A stretch of DNA of 64,000 nucleotides from Dendrophyllia cribrosa (GCA_024195265.1 JAJLRJ010000004.1:34486530-34550529), one strand, 5' to 3'. Counted from the first letter of the stretch, positions 34,292-45,672 are shown. The notes: generated by a model not told the origin, from the sequence alone. Numbers and translations: made by a program.

Positions 34292-35365
34292 ATGGCTACC
34301 AACAACTCAACATTTTCGCTCCAGAGCGGTAGCTCAAATCCAAACGTCACCTTGGGCACGGTAAAGCAAGCTGCTTATTGGTTTATCGCTGTCGTGGCAT
34401 TTTTCGGGAACTCGATCCTCTGTTTATTTCTTTGCAGCCAAAAGGCAACGCTTTTCAAGAAACCTTACACGGTGATAATTTTTGCCCTTGCGCTTACAGA
34501 TGTAATAACGGCGATATTCCTGTTTCTGTGCCCTGGATACACATTCGCTATTACAATTCCTGAGCCTAGAGGTACCACAGCTCTTTGGCTGTATTGTCAG
34601 GTCCTTTACGGTCGGATGGCGATTTTCATGATTGGTTTGGCCTCGATGAATCTTTGCGTCCTCCTAACGTTTGAGCGGTGGTTTGCTGTGGCAAAACCCA
34701 CTCAATACATGCAAAAAATAAGCACAAAGCGTGCTTTGATGGGTGCGGTGGCTTGCTACCTCCTAGCAATTGTCACCATAATGGGTTCCTCACCGGCGGT
34801 GCAAGTTCATCCCGACCGTCCCGCGGGTCAGAGATGCTCTTATGGCAAGGGCGCAAATTTAAAAGTGACCGGTGTTATTGGGTTTCTAATGAAGAGTCTC
34901 ATACCTTTCTCCATTATTGCCGGCTTGTACATCCACGTTATCTACAAAATGAAGACTGCGTCAGACGTTGGGGTTCAGCATGGGAGTGCCATACGAAAGA
35001 AGATCACGAAGGTCGCAGCAATTGCTACATTGACCTTAATGCTGTGCTGGACACCAAACCAAGTCACCTACCTTCTGTTTATCCTCGGCCATGCTACCCA
35101 GGGCACTACGTGGATGAACATAAGCGTGCTATTGGTGTTCTTCAACAGCTGCGTGAATCCGGTGTTGTATGGACTGACCATGAAAAAGTATCGGAAGGGC
35201 TACTGGAAGGTTGTCACATCATGCTGTCCCTGCGTTCGCAAAGTACGTGGTGGTACCGTTGGTGTTGGTGATGAGCAGGTTGTAAATAATGCAAGTGGCA
35301 CACACCAGGTACCCATTAGCGTGACTGCTACAGATAAAGCTCCCGATACAATAACTTCCTCATAA
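34292..35365 (+). CDS. Orphan rhodopsin-class (class A) GPCR
   Basis: The 357-residue single-exon product has seven hydrophobic segments (about 25-48, 58-80, 98-122, 146-166, 193-217, 240-262, 275-295). Class A landmarks are GN at 39-40 (TM1), LALTD ending at D70 (TM2), C102 and C182 for the extracellular disulfide, ERW at 128-130 in place of DRY, CWTP at 252-255 (TM6) and NPVLY at 289-293 (TM7). The N-terminus has NNS and NVT glycosylation sites. CCPC at 311-314 may be palmitoylated, and the C-terminus is Thr/Ser-rich. The protein should sit in the plasma membrane and couple to G proteins; the ligand cannot be told. A possible acceptor (TTTTTTTTAAAAACAG) at about 33,719 suggests a spliced 5' UTR. 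ATTAAA just after the stop may be its poly(A) signal. Confidence 0.93.
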   Translation: MATNNSTFSLQSGSSNPNVTLGTVKQAAYWFIAVVAFFGNSILCLFLCSQKATLFKKPYTVIIFALALTDVITAIFLFLCPGYTFAITIPEPRGTTALWLYCQVLYGRMAIFMIGLASMNLCVLLTFERWFAVAKPTQYMQKISTKRALMGAVACYLLAIVTIMGSSPAVQVHPDRPAGQRCSYGKGANLKVTGVIGFLMKSLIPFSIIAGLYIHVIYKMKTASDVGVQHGSAIRKKITKVAAIATLTLMLCWTPNQVTYLLFILGHATQGTTWMNISVLLVFFNSCVNPVLYGLTMKKYRKGYWKVVTSCCPCVRKVRGGTVGVGDEQVVNNASGTHQVPISVTATDKAPDTITSS

Positions 35366-35369
35366 GAAA

Positions 35370-37020
35370 ATTAAAGCAAGATAGGATCTAACAGTGGATC
35401 TTTTCCTTCTCTTCTTTTGGCCTCATATTTAGTAGTGTTAACGCGCTTTACGTTTTTCGTTTATTAATTACACAATCATAATATTGATTTAAGTTAGTCG
35501 CAGAAACAGAAATTCAATATGATTTTTAAGCTGCCAAACAACAAGTTAATATCCTTGTTTTGCGAGACTAAGTTCTAAGATATTTGGCACTCTTTCCTGA
35601 TTGTCAAACATTCTTTGGTGTACGTTTTTAGACTACAGGGACACAAAAAGCTTAAACTTTCATTACAAACGGCACATAATACTGAATAGATTCTACAGTA
35701 CTTTATTTTATACACAAGCTCAGGGTAGTTTGACGGTTAAGATCAAGATTCTTAATAATGAACTGAATCTTATGTTACTCACAAAAGCATTAAGCTTATT
35801 AAAACAAGTGTTTGTACATACAGAAAGGAGTTTATTTATTTTATAAACATCCGATTAATTTCCCAAACATAATTTAATTTACCGACGTTAAAGGAGCTAT
35901 GTAACCAGATTTTAGTGTCGCTTTGGTAAGCCAAAAGACATATTTGTATTAATGGAAATCTAAAAACAGTGGTCTTGTTTTGTTAACAATTCATATACCA
36001 GGGAACTAAAACTATTAATGTGTGTTTTCAGCGGCGGATGACAAGGATGAAAAATAAATTTCAACTTGAAAAATTTAGACTAAATTTTTAAAGTTCTTCT
36101 CCTGCGTGTTTAAAGGATCGATAAAAAAATGGTTGTGGTTTGCTCTCCCTTTAAAAATTCAGTTTGTATCTTCTTGATTAGGTTCAAACAAATATTTTTG
36201 CATAATTTAAGGTCGTAATTTAAGGTAAGTAATTTAGCAGAGTTTTGATACAAATCACGGTCTTATGCACCTTCTGGCGCGGAGAGAGCCGTTAAGGTTA
36301 ATTTTAAGGTAAGATTTGATTCAATCCAGCCAATCCTTGTGGCATACTGGCTCCTTTAACATTACATATTTTATGTATTTATGGTATTTCCTGACACTGC
36401 ATTTGCCACCACGAGATTTTTAATTTCTCCTTCACAGGCTTCTGCAAAACGACCTTAAATTTTCTTTAATGAGAAGTTAAAATTTAGGTCTGAACTTTGA
36501 CTTGTTTGTCGTTGAAATGAAATCGGACGAGGGAAATCAAATCGGACCCAGGATATCGGTTGATACCCGATCCGATTTTTGTAGCTTTTAGGAGTGCGGG
36601 AAAATTAATTGGTGAGTTATAAAACCTCATAGTTTATTCGTTGGGAACCAATGAGAGAGAACGACTGCTCATATCCAGCCTTCCAGGGTCTGTCCTTCGG
36701 TCTGTCCATGTAAGAATGGTTGTTGCATCGGACTCTGGATTATCATAATCCGTAGTGATATGTAGTTCATGGGATTGAATTACGGTAACATGTACTACTA
36801 ACATGTACATACGCTACATGTTCTATGAAAATGTCTGACATAATTAAAATTAAAAAATGTGCTGAAAATCTTATTATTAAAAAATAATAATAATAATCTA
36901 TTAATCTATTATTAAAAACATTCGTGCAAGAAAGGGATAAAGCGATTTGTTAACATCTACATGCAGTTTATTAATTTTAATGTTCTTTTTGGCCACTTTA
37001 CATGTAAATGTTTATGTTTA
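35370..37020. other. GPCR 3' flank, no recognised genes
   Basis: AT-rich sequence with no supported ORF. A short TAATAA-rich stretch lies at about 36,870-36,915. Confidence 0.5.
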
Positions 37021-37024
37021 GCAA

Positions 37025-37204
37025 ATTTCCACCGGTTTTCCGTGGTGTGTACTCTTATTTACCACGATTTTTAATACGTCATCACGTGGTCAAAATGTTG
37101 TGGACTCACGAGGCGCAGCCGAGTGAGTCAGCAACAAATTTTGACCATGCGATGACGTAAATCGTGGTAAATAAGAGTCCACACCACGGAAAACCGGTGG
37201 AAAT
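37025..37204. mobile_element. Foldback MITE (about 180 bp)
   Basis: ATTTCCACCGGTTTTCCGTG at the left is complementary to the right end; the arms run about 70 bp and include TTATTTACCACGAT and TGACGT blocks. Confidence 0.88.
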
Positions 37205-37311
37205 CTGTTTTTTACTTCAATATTTAGAAATTGCGTGATGTAAGCGTCAGCACCGTTGTCTGCACTCTCATTTACCACCCGCATCGACCAATCAGATTGC
37301 GAGATTACCGG

Positions 37312-37463
37312 CAATAGACCTTTCCCGCATTCCTGTGAACAAAGGCACCAACTCGAGGCTGGGGTGGACAAAATACAGTGATTTGTATGAAATTGTCCAC
37401 CCAAGCCTCGACCTCGTTTCATTGTGTGTGCTCACTGGAGTGGAACTCGGGAAAGGTCTATTG
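37312..37463. mobile_element. Foldback MITE (about 152 bp)
   Basis: AATAGACCTTTCCCG at the left pairs with GGGAAAGGTCTATT at the right, and inner arms with CTCGAGGCTGGGGTGGAC pair with GTCCACCCAAGCCTCG. Confidence 0.82.
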
Positions 37464-37551
37464 TGGTAAAAAGAAATATTTATCTTTAAATTTAAAATGT
37501 TGCACAATTGCAACGTACTTAAACTACTGATCTAAGATCTATTAGCTAGTT

Positions 37552-37830
37552 TAGTTATAGTCGAGGGACTGGTTATGAAACCTTGCAGACTTCAGAGGCG
37601 ATAACAAAGAAACTACAAGTTATGTTGAAAGTACTACAACCGTGCGTATCCTTTTTTTTTTATCACACCCTATGGATTGAATAACTTAACAGAAGTCTTT
37701 TTAATTGGTTAATTGCTCGAACAGGGTTCAAAATCTATTGTGGTTGTGCACTGCGAAGGCCGAGAAAATGCTAACAAAAACATCGAACCAAGAAATGTCT
37801 CAGGTCTCATAACCATTGCGCTTTATTAAC
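37552..37830 (+). repeat. Dispersed repeat family R4, copy 2
   Basis: It is homologous to 27,006-27,160 and carries an extra T-rich insert. It leads into the tandem duplication at 37,832. Confidence 0.6.
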
Positions 37831-37831
37831 T

Positions 37832-38215
37832 ATTATATAGTTTAGTATTATTTACTTGCTCGGCGAGGAAACGTATTATATAAGAACATTCTATTAAATC
37901 AGGTAGAATAGGTCTCAACCAATAAGTAAGTCTTGAATGTGTATAGTGTAAACACGCACTATTTGTAAAATGACTAGAGAGCGTCAAATGAAAGCTAATG
38001 TAATGTACTGCAATAATGTAATGATGTATTATATAATTTAGTATTATTCACTTGCTCGGCGAGGAAACGTATTATATAAGAACATTCTATAAAATCAGGT
38101 AGAATAGGTCTCAACAAAGTAAGTCTTGAATGTGTATAGTGTAAACATGCACTATTTGTGTTCACTAGAGAGCGTCAAATGAAAGCTAATGTAATGCAAT
38201 AATGTAATGATGTAT
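37832..38215 (+). repeat. Tandem duplication, unit about 195 bp
   Basis: Two copies start ATTATATA(G/A)TTTAGTATTAT and both contain TTGCTCGGCGAGGAAACGTA. They differ by a few substitutions and small indels. Confidence 0.93.
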
Positions 38216-38473
38216 CTGTAATAACACAAAAAAATTACTACTGCAACACATCTTTGTACATCCTGTTCTATTGTGGGAAATGCACGGCAAGCCACGCCTT
38301 ACATCTGACATAGACATTTACATATAGATTCATTTTTGCCGAGGGTCCCATCTATAGTTGTCGATCACCAAAGACAGCAATATATTTGAAAAACATCTAT
38401 CAGTAACCCTTCCAACTGAGTTTCAAGTTCTTCTTTTCTTTTATCAAAATTTGAGGTCAGCTGTGATCTATTA

Positions 38474-39328
38474 TTTAACCCTTTAAGTCCCAAAAGTCAA
38501 AACATTATTGACCTCATACAATTTTCTTGCTTAAGATTAGCGCTTATGCTTTGTTGACACGTTTGTCACAGCCAAAGTTAAACTATTGACGAGTTTCATT
38601 CACTCCTTTTCGAACATTCATGTTCTCCGTCTCTATCTGACAAGTTTTATTACTTGGCATTTTGATGCAATTTAAAAAGTTAAAAATTATTTTTTCTATT
38701 CTCAGTTAATCAGAATGGATTACGTTTTCCAGGCATATCATAAGAACTGTAATAAGTACAATTCTTGCGGTACTAAAACATTCATATAGGGGGGAGGGAG
38801 GGACAGGGGGTCAGAACCTCCCGCTACTCGTACCCTGCTCTCCCGCTTCCCGTACCTTTTCTCCCGACTCCCGCCCCTTTACGCGTTGCTTCCGCCCCGC
38901 GTTTAACATTTCTCTCCCGCTTCCAGCCCATTCCTCTCCCGCCTCCGGTACTCCTCCGCCCCCTATTCTCCCGGGTTCCTGACCCCTGTTCCCCCATTAA
39001 CTAGCCGTGTAAATTCCCGATTGAAAGGATTCATTGCAAATGTTCCAGGTGTTCTTATACTGAAATACAACCAATCGAATGCACTTTACGCAGTGCGTGA
39101 GTCCTTGTAACTAATTGATTAGAGTACTCCCAGAGCCAATTATGGAGATATGTAGTTTACTTCTAACTTTTGAGTCTGTCAACGAAATCCTATGGTGCAA
39201 CCATTCAAATCAAATCTCGTTGGCAGTACTTTTGCATGGTACTATATGTTTTTTAATATTTTACAAAATGAAACTTGGGATTTTTCTTGAATTTTGATTT
39301 TTGGCACTCTTGGGAGTTAAAGGGTTAA
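38474..39328. mobile_element. Candidate non-autonomous DNA transposon
   Basis: The left end TTTAACCCTTTAAGTCCCAA is complementary to the right end TTGGGAGTTAAAGGGTTAA. The right 180 bp is a copy of family R1 (see 3,591), which therefore may represent ends of this transposon family. Confidence 0.55.
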
Positions 39329-39528
39329 GAGAAAGCCTGGGATCAATTGTCCAAGGTCAGACGAATATCTATTTTATTACCTGGGGTACAGGTACTTTTT
39401 TTGAAGAACCTCTAATTAATGTTGGGCTGCGGCTGCGCTGGGACTGGATGATTCTGCTTTTTGACGATTTGAGCGTGATAACGTTCTTTTAAAAGAAACG
39501 TTCTCTTAAAAGAACGAATATCGTTTAA

Positions 39529-39643
39529 GGTTGAGCAAAATTGGAAATGGACAAATAGAGCCTCCCTTCACTTTTTTGTGTAGTTAGTCGTTGGTGTGAA
39601 CCTGCTGGCATTTATTTGATTTCTAGCACAAACCTGAACTGAG
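39529..39643 (+). repeat. Inverted repeat flanking the Maverick, left
   Basis: GGTTGAGCAAAATTGGAAATGG-like sequence through ACAAACCTGAACTGAG is homologous, in reverse complement, to 57,222-57,350. It lies about 220 bp outside the left end of the Maverick, whereas the right partner begins only 13 bp outside. Confidence 0.7.
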
Positions 39644-39861
39644 TATCAGGGGGCAGGGGTGAGAGGCTTGTTCATGTTCAATAAAAAAAAAATGGGACAT
39701 CTTTAACCACATAAATGGAACATTTGTTAGCTGATTTTTTCACAGAGCAGAACATTACTTAAAACTCTCCTTCCTTCCTACAATAGTATCATTCTTCCTC
39801 TCCACAAAAATAATACCCGTTTTTCAGTTGTCTCCCTGGTCTTTTGACCTTTATAATGGGG

Positions 39862-40082
39862 AGTAGTAAGTACAGTGCTAACCCGGGGCCACCACGACAT
39901 ATTAAAATAAGGGGTCCGAGCCGGCTCGGACCCCTTATTTTAATATGTCGTGGTTACCCCGGGTTAGCACTGTACTTACTACTACTTGTTAGCAATCCGG
40001 CTATCCACGGGCCCCAATCCGGCTAGCACAACACACACTGGCCTGGTATAACCAATTGAAGAAACGTAAACCCTGTGTATAT
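39862..40082 (+). repeat. Maverick left terminal inverted repeat with 120-bp palindrome
   Basis: The first 120 bp (39,863-39,982) form a palindrome centred on GAGCCGGCTC at 39,918-39,927. The remaining 100 bp (through CACAACACACACTGGCCTGG) match the right repeat, and the homology stops at CCCTGTGTATAT, immediately before the PolB start. The promoter-like motif of PolB is thus the last part of the repeat. Confidence 0.95.
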
Positions 40083-40091
40083 AACTCCCAC
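40077..40091 (+). promoter_or_regulatory. Start-proximal TATATA motif of PolB
   Basis: GTATATA ends 8 bp before the ATG at 40,092. The same inner end of the opposite repeat sits before the zinc-finger gene, so both terminal genes share one promoter-like sequence. Confidence 0.55.
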
Positions 40092-43000
40092 ATGGCAATG
40101 GCAACCGTTGCACCCAACTTCAACAGAGCACATGTTGGCTACCACGGATGGCTTGCCAGTTACCGAATGGATGTTCCACCTGATCTTGGTAGAAAGGATC
40201 TTCTTCTGTTTCACAATGAAGTCCTTGACAATATGCTCGACGTCATAGAAGAGCAATCCTACGAACTTGGGCCTTTGAAGTTTCAATACACAGTCTTACT
40301 AGACATTAAGAAGCAGACAGACGAAGGTGAAGTGAGGGAACAATGCTACGTAGGAGGAGATGGCAACCCAACCATCCAAAACGTTTTCAATCGCAAAGAA
40401 GTAAAACGAAAACTCAGGGATAGAATAGACCAACTTAGAGAGAAAGTCGCTGGCTGGACAGAAAGAGGTTCAGGATGGGTCTTCGACGGTATCAGAACTG
40501 TCTTTCTCGACTTCTCTAGAAACAATCCAACAAGAGGCGGTTCATATATCCCTCTACCACCAAAGCTCAAGGTAAAGCAAGCAATCATAAACGTCAAAAA
40601 CAGAGATCATGCTTGTATTAAGTGGACTTTGAAAGCGGCATTCTTCCCTGCCATTGCACACTCTGACAGGCCAAGCCAATATCCTCGAGAAGACGTCTTC
40701 AACTTCACAGACATCTCCTTTTCAACACCCTTGCATGAGATTCCAAAGATCGAGAGGCAGAACGACATTGCAATCAACGTTCTAGGCTGGGATGGCGGTA
40801 AGGTAGTGATATACCATGTGAGCGAGATGGATGCCCCTGACATACCAAGTGTCAACCTCATGCTCATCACAAAGACTGATAACCACACTGGCAATACGAA
40901 GTTTCACTACTGCTACATAAAGAGCCTAAGCAGGCTTCTTTATAGCCAACAACAATGCATTGGCCACCGTTTGCACTTCTGCACTAGGTGCTTGCAGGGC
41001 TACACATCGGAATGAGTCCTCGAGAAACACCGCACTCTATGCATAGGAGCCGCCTCTCGCCCAACAAGAATCGATATGCCTGAGAAAGGCAAAAACACTC
41101 TGCAGTTCACAAACTACCAGAGGCAGATGAAGGCGCCGTTTATCATCTACGCTGACAGCGAGAGCATCATCGAGAAGGTTGACATATGCATACCAGAACC
41201 CGGCAAAAGCAGCACAACGCAGACAGAGATCCACAAACCCTGTGGCTTTTCCTTCATTGCTGTACGATCTGATGGAGAGGTGGTAAAAGACTTCCTTTAC
41301 CGTGGTGAAGACTGTGTGCAAGGTTTCTTGATGCTCTTGTTGAAACTGAACTCGAGTTAAGGGAATCACTCAAGCAGAAGGTGCCGCTGCAAATGACAGG
41401 ACAAGACCGGCATGACTTCTACACTGCAACCATTTGTCACATCTGCAAGAAGTACCTTGTCAAGTACAACCAACGTGATGAGGTCGATTTCTTTCACTCA
41501 GACACGGGTGAATACATCGGCAAGGCTCACAGGCACACAAAATATCCTGGTAGCCGAATACCTTGCTTTTTCGAACTCTACAATCGATTCAAACCAGATG
41601 ACGGCAAGTGGGCCAAGAGGCAGCCTAAGCCAGACGATGTTGAAGAAGAGAGTGACTGCATTGAATGTGGCCAGCCTCTTTTACGCCCACAATTCAGAGA
41701 CGCTGTCAGAGATCACTGCCACATAACTGGTAAGTATCGCGGCGCAGCCCACAATGTGTGTAACCGGAGCTACTTCCGCATCGACCCAAAGAAAACAATC
41801 ATTCCGGTTGTCTTTCATAATCTGAAAGGCTACGACGCTCACCATCTGATGCAGCACATCGCCGAGATCGAGGGCACACCCAATCTGAGATACATCCCAA
41901 ACAATATGGAGAAATACATCTCATTCTCTCTCGGCAGACTCAGGTTCATTGACAGCTTGCAGTTCATGTGCTCTAGCCTAGACAACCTTGTAGGCTCCAA
42001 CAAGCCAGAGGACTTCGATATCACAAAGCGGCTTATAACTAACCAAGCCAAAAGAGGCTTATTACTCCGCAAGGGCGTCTATCCCTATGAGTACATGGAC
42101 TCCTTCGAGAGATTCAACGAGACATCTCTCCCGCCTAAAGAGACTTTCTTCAGCAAGCTCACAAAGTCTGGTATAGACGATAAAGACTACGAGCATGCCA
42201 GGCAAGTCTGGGAAGCATTCGAATGCGAGAATCTCGGGCAGTACCACGATCTCTATCTGGCAACAGACACAGTTCTCCTCGCGGATGTGTTTGAGAACTT
42301 CCGAAAGACATGTCTCAAGCACTACGGTCTTGACCCTGCGCACTACTACACAAGTCCCGGTCTGAGTTGGGACGCGCTACTCAAACACACGGGAATCCAG
42401 CTCGAACTCCTCACCGACTACAACACGTATCTCTTCATCGAGAAGGGAATGCGGGGCGGCATATCAACAGAGATGAAGCACCACTGCAAGGCAAACAATC
42501 CATATCTGCAAGACTACAATCCAGAGGAAGAGACCACTTACATTCACTACCTCGACGCAAACAACCTCTATGGTTGGGCCATGAGCCAGCCTCTCCCAGT
42601 TGGCAATTTCTCATGGGCGCGCATTATGCCCTCTGAAAAACAAATTATGAGCTTGCAGCCAGACAGAAAGAGAGGATGCATTCTCGAGGTGGACCTGGAG
42701 TACCCAGAGGAGTTGCATGACGAGCACAACTCTTACCCTCTCGCCCCAGAGAGCACAGAGGTCCCAGAAGAGTGGATGTCGCCCTACCAACTACCCCTTG
42801 CAAGAGAGCTGAATCTAGGGAAGGACAGAACCAAAAAGCTACTCCTCACCCTCAGAGACAAAACGAATTATGTCCTCCACTACCGCAATCTCCAGCTCTA
42901 TCTTGAGCTCGGTATGAAACTGAAGAGGGTGCATAACGTTCTCTCCTTCGACCAGAAGGATTGGATGGAGCCATACATCACCTTGAACACCGAGCTCAGG

Positions 43001-43815
43001 AAGCAGGCCAAAACACAGTTTGAGAAGGACTTCTTCAAGCTGATGAACAACTCCGTCTTCGGTAAGACAATGGAGAACCTCAGAAACCGAACCGTTGTTA
43101 AGCTCGTACGAACCAACGAGGAGATAAAACTCCGGAAGCTCCTATCCAGCCCGCTTTTTGCAAGAGCAACGGCCTTTAGTGACAGCCTGGCCGGCATCCA
43201 GATGAATAAAGACAGCATCCTGATGAACAGACCAGTATACACGGGTATGTGCATCCTCGATCTCTCCAAAACCTTGATGTACAGGTTCTACCACCAGCAC
43301 CTGAAGTACATTACGGCGCACGGTGTGAGCTACTCTACACCGACACAGATTCTCTCCTACTCGAGATCAAGACGGAGGACATCTACGAAGATATGAGGCG
43401 CAGTATCTGACGCTATGACACGAGCGACTATCCCAATGACCATCCCTTGCACAGTCAAGTAAACAAGAAGGCCATCGGTAAGATGAAGGACGAGTGCGCG
43501 GGTAAGCCGATCTCGGAGGCTGTGTGTCTTCGCTCAAAGATGTACCCCATCCTTCTGGATGACGACAAAAACATCAAGAAAGCAAAGGGCACCACCAAGG
43601 TTGTCACAAAGAAAGAGATCACCCACCAGAATTACAAGGACGCCCTCTTCTGCAGGCAATCCTTCAAGCACGGGATGGACAGGCTTCGAAGCAAAGACCA
43701 TCAGATATTTGGCGAGCATCTCAATAAGACAACACTGTCACCCTTTGACTCCAAGCGCTGGATCAAGGATGATGGTGTCCACACGCTGGCATACGGTCAC
43801 AAAGACATACACTAA
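40092..43815 (+). pseudogene. Polinton protein-primed DNA polymerase B, broken
   Basis: This is the family B polymerase that would replicate the element from protein-primed ends. The N-terminal domain has RGGSYIPLPPKL and an IAINVLGW segment typical of Polintons. The exonuclease motif YADSES is at about 41,148. Polymerase motif A is YLDANNLYGWAM (about 42,550), motif B KLMNNSVFGK (about 43,037) and motif C YTDTDS (43,336-43,353). Four lesions are visible: TGA at 41,013-41,015, a frameshift near 41,322, a frameshift near 43,310 just before motif C, and TGA at 43,408-43,410. Reading resumes to a final TAA at 43,813. An upstream ATG at 40,056 lies in the repeat; I prefer 40,092 because of the motif spacing. 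Full length would be about 1,240 codons, normal for the family. Confidence 0.93.
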
Positions 43816-43821
43816 CCCGCG

Positions 43822-44811
43822 CTACAGCCCAGCTGGTGGTAACTGAGTGCCAGGCGGCACAACCATCAACTCCTCACGAACAAACCCTCTCTTGGGCCCA
43901 TCGTAAAGGTAATACACCACTGGTTCATTCGACTTGGTGACAACTCTCTCAACGTTAAAGACCTTCAAAGACCAGATCGGATCGGTCGCACGCCTCCCAC
44001 CCCCTTCTAGCTCGCCAGGCTGATACAAACATCTCGCACTCACCCGGGGAGGGAGCTTTTTCTCCTTCTCCCCCACAGGCCTAGCATATGGTGTCGCAGG
44101 CTTGGCAGAAACGGCTTTCTCTTTGATCGCATCCTTTGGCTTCTTGCCAGTGAGTCTTGTAACTTCATTGTTCAAGGCCGAGACAACATCTGGCAGTCTT
44201 TTCACCCAAGCAGTCGAACGGCCAGAGGGCATATTCATTTCAACGGCATACTGATAACCAAACAGCCTTTCAGCCAGGGTTCTGTTGAATCTTTCAACAA
44301 TTGCTTGGTCTCTGTGGATATCAACCCGCCCGCGACGAATGGTCGTTTTGTTATCCTCCATGGCCTTAGTCACAGCCCCCATAAACTCTTTCCCAGGGTC
44401 AACTTGCAATAGCTGAGGCCATTTCAAAGGCCCACGTCTATATATCCGTGCAAACGCTTTAGCCACTTCTTCAGACTCTTTCGAAGTCAGAGGCTCTGCT
44501 GCTTTGTAACGGCTAGCCACATCCACAAGGGTTAATGCGTATTTGTAAACCTTTCTCCCATGAGGAAGTTTGTCGTGGGGCAGGAAGAGAAGATCTGCTT
44601 GATGCACTGCATTGGGTGATGAGACATCAAACTTGGGCCGAGGGATATGGCGTGGCGCTGGGAGGTAAACTTGCCTAAGGGCTTGTTTGACCAGCCATTT
44701 CTTTGCGATATCATCAGAGACCTTGGCTGCTGCAGCTAGCTTTTTTACAGCGGCAAGACCCTTCCAATACCCTTTCGGGCTGTAATAGATCTTTGAGAGT
44801 TTCGCCTCCAT
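43822..44811 (-). CDS. Polinton retroviral-type integrase
   Basis: The 329-residue product (start at 44,811, just after TATATATA) has the rve DDE core: D73 in QADLLFLP, D138 in VDPGKEF and E173 in AIVERFN, with close to the usual D,D-35-E spacing. A helical N-terminal region (about 1-50) precedes it, and a C-terminal IWSLKVFNVERVV segment followed by YYLYDGPKRGFVREEL resembles the SH3/chromo-like tail of these enzymes. It would insert the linear element into host DNA and make the short target duplication. An upstream ATG at 44,868 would add 19 residues and overlap the next gene; I judge it unlikely. The frame is intact. It is tail-to-tail with PolB, 6 bp apart. Confidence 0.95.
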   Translation of the reverse strand: MEAKLSKIYYSPKGYWKGLAAVKKLAAAAKVSDDIAKKWLVKQALRQVYLPAPRHIPRPKFDVSSPNAVHQADLLFLPHDKLPHGRKVYKYALTLVDVASRYKAAEPLTSKESEEVAKAFARIYRRGPLKWPQLLQVDPGKEFMGAVTKAMEDNKTTIRRGRVDIHRDQAIVERFNRTLAERLFGYQYAVEMNMPSGRSTAWVKRLPDVVSALNNEVTRLTGKKPKDAIKEKAVSAKPATPYARPVGEKEKKLPPRVSARCLYQPGELEGGGRRATDPIWSLKVFNVERVVTKSNEPVVYYLYDGPKRGFVREELMVVPPGTQLPPAGL

Positions 44812-44826
44812 AGGGGGGTATATATA
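44812..44826 (-). promoter_or_regulatory. Start-proximal TATATA motif of the integrase
   Basis: TATATATA on the minus strand lies 7 bp before the chosen ATG, supporting the 44,811 start. Confidence 0.55.
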
Positions 44827-44830
44827 GAGT

Positions 44831-45175
44831 TTATGAATCGGTGATCGGTCCATGGCGCGTCCCTTCAATAGCTCTGTTTAAAGTTTCTTCGTCCTCATGA
44901 AGTTGTTTTAAAAGGCTGGGAGCAATTGTTTTGAGAAAGTTCACGCACTTTCTGAAGGCTCGGTTAATTTCCTCAGTTTCTTGAGCCGTGAGGAATGTTA
45001 TGAGTTCGCTGTATAATTCATGATGTTCTTCCGGCGCGGATGCGGGCATAGCATCAGCAAGTTTCTGAAACATTTGCGCTAGTTCCTCATCTTGTTTATC
45101 CGAGGGGCATGTTGGAAAAAGGTCCAAGTGTCCCACAGCTGCGTCACGAGCTTCTTTAGAAATGGGTGTGGCCAT
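44831..45175 (-). CDS. Small helical Maverick protein, 114 aa
   Basis: A predicted all-helical, acidic protein without membrane segments or known motifs. It starts MATPISKEARDAAVGHLD and has charged heptad-like stretches at about 60-105. Its stop codon lies 20 bp upstream of the integrase start and its own ATG follows a TATATAC motif by about 5 bp. I do not recognise the family; its place among morphogenesis genes suggests a structural or accessory role, which is inference. Confidence 0.72.
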   Translation of the reverse strand: MATPISKEARDAAVGHLDLFPTCPSDKQDEELAQMFQKLADAMPASAPEEHHELYSELITFLTAQETEEINRAFRKCVNFLKTIAPSLLKQLHEDEETLNRAIEGTRHGPITDS

Positions 45176-45208
45176 GGTGGTATATACATTGTTTTTGACT
45201 TCTTCAAT

Positions 45209-45646
45209 TTAAAGAAAGCGATAAGCCGCATACCCACCCGCAAGCAGGGTGCCTCCAATGAACACAAGTTCACCATTCTGCTGTTGTGAGCTGGGTTTGT
45301 AGAAGTCCGAGAACTGAGGCTCTTTGTAGTCTTTGATTTGTTTATCTGGTTGTGTTTGGTGCATCTGGTTATACAAGACCAGGGCTTGGTCGGTGGTTTG
45401 GAAGTTTTTGCTAGCTTGGTGTTTAATCCGATCGTTGGCTGCAATCCAGTCGAGGAGCTTGGTGCGGTCCTTCTGGTATTTGGCGTAAGCCGCTTGGTAT
45501 TGTTCAAGGGCTTTGTCATGTCGGATTTTCTCATCCATCGCTGCCTTCCCGTTATCACCAGACAAATATTTTGCGAGATAATCGCCGCCCGTGAAAGCTG
45601 CCGCATTGAGAACAACGCCAAGGGTCATTATTGCAATCGAGGCCAT
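45209..45646 (-). CDS. Membrane-anchored Maverick protein, 145 aa
   Basis: The N-terminus (residues 1-20, MASIAIMTLGVVLNAAAF) is hydrophobic, residues 35-75 are a charged helical region (DKALEQYQAAYAKYQKDR), and the C-terminus (about 126-143, GELVFIGGTLLAGGYAAYRF) is a likely membrane segment. The same architecture is common among hypothetical proteins of cnidarian Polintons, but no function is established to my knowledge. The start follows GTATACATA by about 11 bp. A virion-membrane or scaffold role is possible but unproven. Confidence 0.75.
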   Translation of the reverse strand: MASIAIMTLGVVLNAAAFTGGDYLAKYLSGDNGKAAMDEKIRHDKALEQYQAAYAKYQKDRTKLLDWIAANDRIKHQASKNFQTTDQALVLYNQMHQTQPDKQIKDYKEPQFSDFYKPSSQQQNGELVFIGGTLLAGGYAAYRFL

Positions 45647-45672
45647 TGTGGTCGTGTGTATACATATGGTTT

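Noticed and set aside
34678..35271. 197-codon ORF inside the GPCR gene
   Set aside because: Alternative frame of the receptor; no motif or splice support.
40056..40091. Upstream ATG for PolB at 40,056
   Set aside because: It lies inside the terminal repeat and upstream of the promoter-like motif; the ATG at 40,092 has the spacing seen at other genes.
44812..44868. Upstream ATG for the integrase at 44,868
   Set aside because: It would overlap the neighbouring gene and run through the TATATATA motif; 44,811 fits the general pattern.
45079..45621. 180-codon minus-strand ORF overlapping two Maverick genes
   Set aside because: It is out of frame with two well-placed genes that have start-proximal motifs, and has a shadow-like composition.
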